Assembly: GCA_964187655.1 (NCBI GenBank)
Contig: CAXLMP010000103.1
Coordinates: forward strand, 17,639 to 81,638
Source of the DNA: Lentimonas sp002292345
Lineage (GTDB): Bacteria > Verrucomicrobiota > Verrucomicrobiia > Opitutales > Coraliomargaritaceae
DNA length: 64,000 nt
Reading direction: 5' to 3'
Made by a program: the position numbers and the translations under genes. Numbering within the stretch: position 1 is the stretch's first letter; every line of letters begins with the position of its first letter. Under the pieces are notes generated by a model that saw only the letters and a list, made by a program, of their open reading frames with translations, was not told the DNA's origin and searched no databases. Shown here one piece after another: positions 62,471-64,000 of the stretch.

Positions 62471-62534
62471 GTCGAACGTCCAGGATCAGTCACGCGCGGT
62501 AGCGCGTTGATGTGCCACGTCTTGTTCGGCACAT
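62471..62534 (-). other. Integron attC site
   Basis: On the minus strand: GTGCCGAACAAG (R''), a stem ACGCGC-TACC-GCGCGT, then CTGATCC (L') and GACGTTCGACG (R'). The plus-strand R'' CTTGTTCGGC is identical to that at 61303-61312, and the L'-R' part is identical over 17 bases to the site at 60611. The L'' side pairs less well than in the other two good sites. It lies 8 bases after the stop of the 440-residue gene. Confidence 0.7.
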
Positions 62535-62542
62535 GTTTTCAG

Positions 62543-63865
62543 TTACTGCTTTCGACTGGTCGGCTCGGAGTTCTCTACAAAATCGAATAGATAGAGCACG
62601 ACTCCTACGTGACAGCTGTACCACCATTGCTTGTATTGAAAACCAACGACAATCCGATTGTCGGGCTGAAGGTAATAGGTCACGTAGTTTGCGGTTTGAA
62701 TGGCGCGCTGCCGCATCTTTTCGTCGTTGGTCGCCTCTGATAGCTGCATCAACATAGACGCCCAGTTCAGACTGTGGATGCCCATGACCACGTTGCACTG
62801 CAGTTGTTCGCGGATTCCTTCGGCTGGCTCGAATCCCTTGATCTTGTCCAGGAAGATTTTCTCGACCCAGTCGTTGAGTTCCACGGCGATCTCCAGGTAA
62901 CCGTTCTTTTCGGTATGGTTGTCAATCAGGTAGCGGATGGTGTCGAGGCAGTCGTAGTTCGTGCGTCCCTTTGGGCTGGGCTTTATGTCTTCGTAGAAGC
63001 CGCGGAACTCCTTGGTCTTGATGGGCCCGTTCACGAGCCAGTTCCAGGTCAGGTCCCGCTTGGCTTTGTAGCGATCATTGCCGTTCGCGGCATCCAAGCG
63101 TTCGAAGAGCATCACGGCGTAGATCACGCTGCTGGTGTATTCCTCAACAACCTTTCCGGTTTTGGGCTCGACGCGGAAGGGCCAGTTACCGTTGGGGCGC
63201 TGCCGAGCGGCTAGCGTGTTGGCGATGTTTTCGGCGGCGATGTGAAACCGGACCTCGCCGGTCGCCTCGTGAAGATCCAAATAGGCGAGGGCCATGATCG
63301 CGGCCTTGTCGGGCATCAAGCCCCCATGGTCACGAAAACCAGAGGGCTTCTTTTCTTCAAAGGTGCTGTAAGGAAGATTGCCGTACAGCCAATCAGCGGG
63401 ACTACTATGGGCGATGTTCCAGTCGGCCAGTTCAATCGCCTGTTTTAGGACTCGTGGATTCTTGGTATACTTTGAGTAACCGGTTAGCGTACGAATCATC
63501 AGGGAGTGATGAAAAGCCGGGTATGAGACGTGGCGGTCGATGGAGTTGGGAAAAGGTGCCCCGTTGTGCTGGAGGTTGGAGTAGTAAACCCAGGGCATCT
63601 GCATTTTGCCAGCCTCATCCTTGATGGTGTCCGTTGCCCCCTTGAACCATGCGGGGTGGTCATCGAGGATAAAGGACATGCCGCGTTTGATCGTCTCTTC
63701 GTAGGATTGTAGCGGCAGGAGTTTGCCATCAGCGTCTCGTTTCACCTCGGCAATCGTCATGATCTTACGCCAGTCGATCGGCTTTGCGGTGTTTGTATCC
63801 GCCGCCTGGCATGGGAGTTTGAAAAGTATGATTCCAGCGATTATTACTTTTGTTAGGTAATTCAT
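62543..63865 (-). CDS. Secreted alpha/alpha-toroid protein, possible polysaccharide-degrading enzyme (cassette gene)
   Basis: A 440-residue exported protein: the signal peptide MNYLTKVIIAGIILFKLPCQA is followed by an all-helical body with paired-helix repeats (e.g. SLMIRTLTGYSKYTKNPRVLKQAIELADW; IMALAYLDLHEATGEVRFHIAAENIANTLAARQRPNGNWPFRVEP; AVELNDWVEKIF). The recurring pattern of Trp, His and QRPNGNWPF resembles alpha/alpha-barrel glycoside hydrolases and lyases of the GH88/GH105/GH127 sort. No family is certain. It adjoins the GH43-like cassette, so both may serve polysaccharide use. Confidence 0.65.
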   Translation of the reverse strand: MNYLTKVIIAGIILFKLPCQAADTNTAKPIDWRKIMTIAEVKRDADGKLLPLQSYEETIKRGMSFILDDHPAWFKGATDTIKDEAGKMQMPWVYYSNLQHNGAPFPNSIDRHVSYPAFHHSLMIRTLTGYSKYTKNPRVLKQAIELADWNIAHSSPADWLYGNLPYSTFEEKKPSGFRDHGGLMPDKAAIMALAYLDLHEATGEVRFHIAAENIANTLAARQRPNGNWPFRVEPKTGKVVEEYTSSVIYAVMLFERLDAANGNDRYKAKRDLTWNWLVNGPIKTKEFRGFYEDIKPSPKGRTNYDCLDTIRYLIDNHTEKNGYLEIAVELNDWVEKIFLDKIKGFEPAEGIREQLQCNVVMGIHSLNWASMLMQLSEATNDEKMRQRAIQTANYVTYYLQPDNRIVVGFQYKQWWYSCHVGVVLYLFDFVENSEPTSRKQ

Positions 63866-63903
63866 GGTGTTTCTTTTCGAATACTCTAAGCTTCCATTTA
63901 TAA

Positions 63904-63917
63904 GCCGAACGTCAGAG
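63904..63917 (-). other. attC or attI core-like box at the right edge
   Basis: On the minus strand CTGACGTTCGGC, some 40 bases upstream of the 440-residue gene, has the same core as the other R' boxes. No R'' box or clear central palindrome is seen in the ~85 bases that remain to the edge. It could be the R' end of a long attC, or an attI core. Confidence 0.45.
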
Positions 63918-64000
63918 TGCTGCCACAGGCTGCCTGAGAGAGCGCTCCGGTTTCAGGGTTGGTGGTTGAATGCTCATGACGCTTTCGACTCGCGGCGGGT

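Noticed and set aside
62471..62534. attC palindrome read as an ordinary terminator of the 440-residue gene
   Set aside because: There is no T run on the relevant strand, and its end boxes are shared with other sites in the region, which a terminator would not need.

Overview
The window reads as chromosome of a Gram-negative bacterium, most likely a verrucomicrobium of the Opitutae/Puniceicoccales type. This is inference from gene content: an outer-membrane assembly block (bamA, ompH/skp, lpxD), a PEP-CTERM protein, a system II (ResB/CcsA) cytochrome c maturation pair, carboxynorspermidine decarboxylase, lone metX-metW and a SufT-type suf operon. G+C looks close to half by eye. No rRNA, CRISPR, prophage or complete IS was seen. 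Two tRNAs are present (Leu-UAA, Lys-UUU).

Layout. 1-7.6 kb: a partial membrane protein, a glycine-zipper lipoprotein, an unknown membrane-anchored protein, then on the minus strand ychF, a lipoprotein, resB, a GxxExxY gene bounded by inverted repeats, and ccsA. 7.7-17.6 kb: two REC-histidine kinase hybrids, a GlcD-like oxidase, an M20 peptidase, thrC, an Rrf2 regulator with three cysteines, and a Deg-type protease with a small LapA-like protein. 17.6-25.1 kb: ribH-nusB-ftsY-aroB-cupin on the minus strand, tgt, recO-DUF502, a HAD phosphatase and a PEP-CTERM protein. 25.3-30.2 kb: a minus-strand Fe-S operon, perR/fur-like - sufC - sufB - sufD - sufT, with a 7-1-7 Fur/PerR-type palindrome upstream and a terminator at its end. 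30.4-41.6 kb: rsmE-dtd-mpg, glmS, glgC, a tandem Usp protein, lgt, a LysM protein, parB, a cyclic-nucleotide-domain histidine kinase coupled to a 45-residue membrane protein, and nspC. 41.8-52.9 kb: a long plus-strand run of rplY-pth-rpsF-ssb-rplI-dnaB-bamA-skp-lpxD-prs-metX-metW (no rpsR). 53-59.6 kb: the tRNAs, an ECF sigma/anti-sigma pair, ruvA, dapB-dapA, pilT and a glycosyltransferase.

From 59.6 kb to the right edge the character changes. A series of unrelated genes all lie on the minus strand, each with a short leader and separated by imperfect palindromes that end in a repeated CTTGTTCKGC box on one side and a GAACGTC box on the other (plus-strand reading). At least two of the palindromes carry the single extrahelical G next to the central stem that typifies integron attC sites. 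I interpret this as the distal end of an integron gene-cassette array (or a cluster of attC sites without an integrase). The oldest, decaying end abuts the glycosyltransferase, and any integrase would lie to the right of the window. Its cassettes are large for their kind and include two secreted carbohydrate-enzyme-like proteins, a GNAT acetyltransferase, an OB-fold lipoprotein and small membrane or unknown proteins. This array, and the inverted-repeat-bounded GxxExxY unit at 4.0-4.5 kb, are the most noteworthy items in the window.
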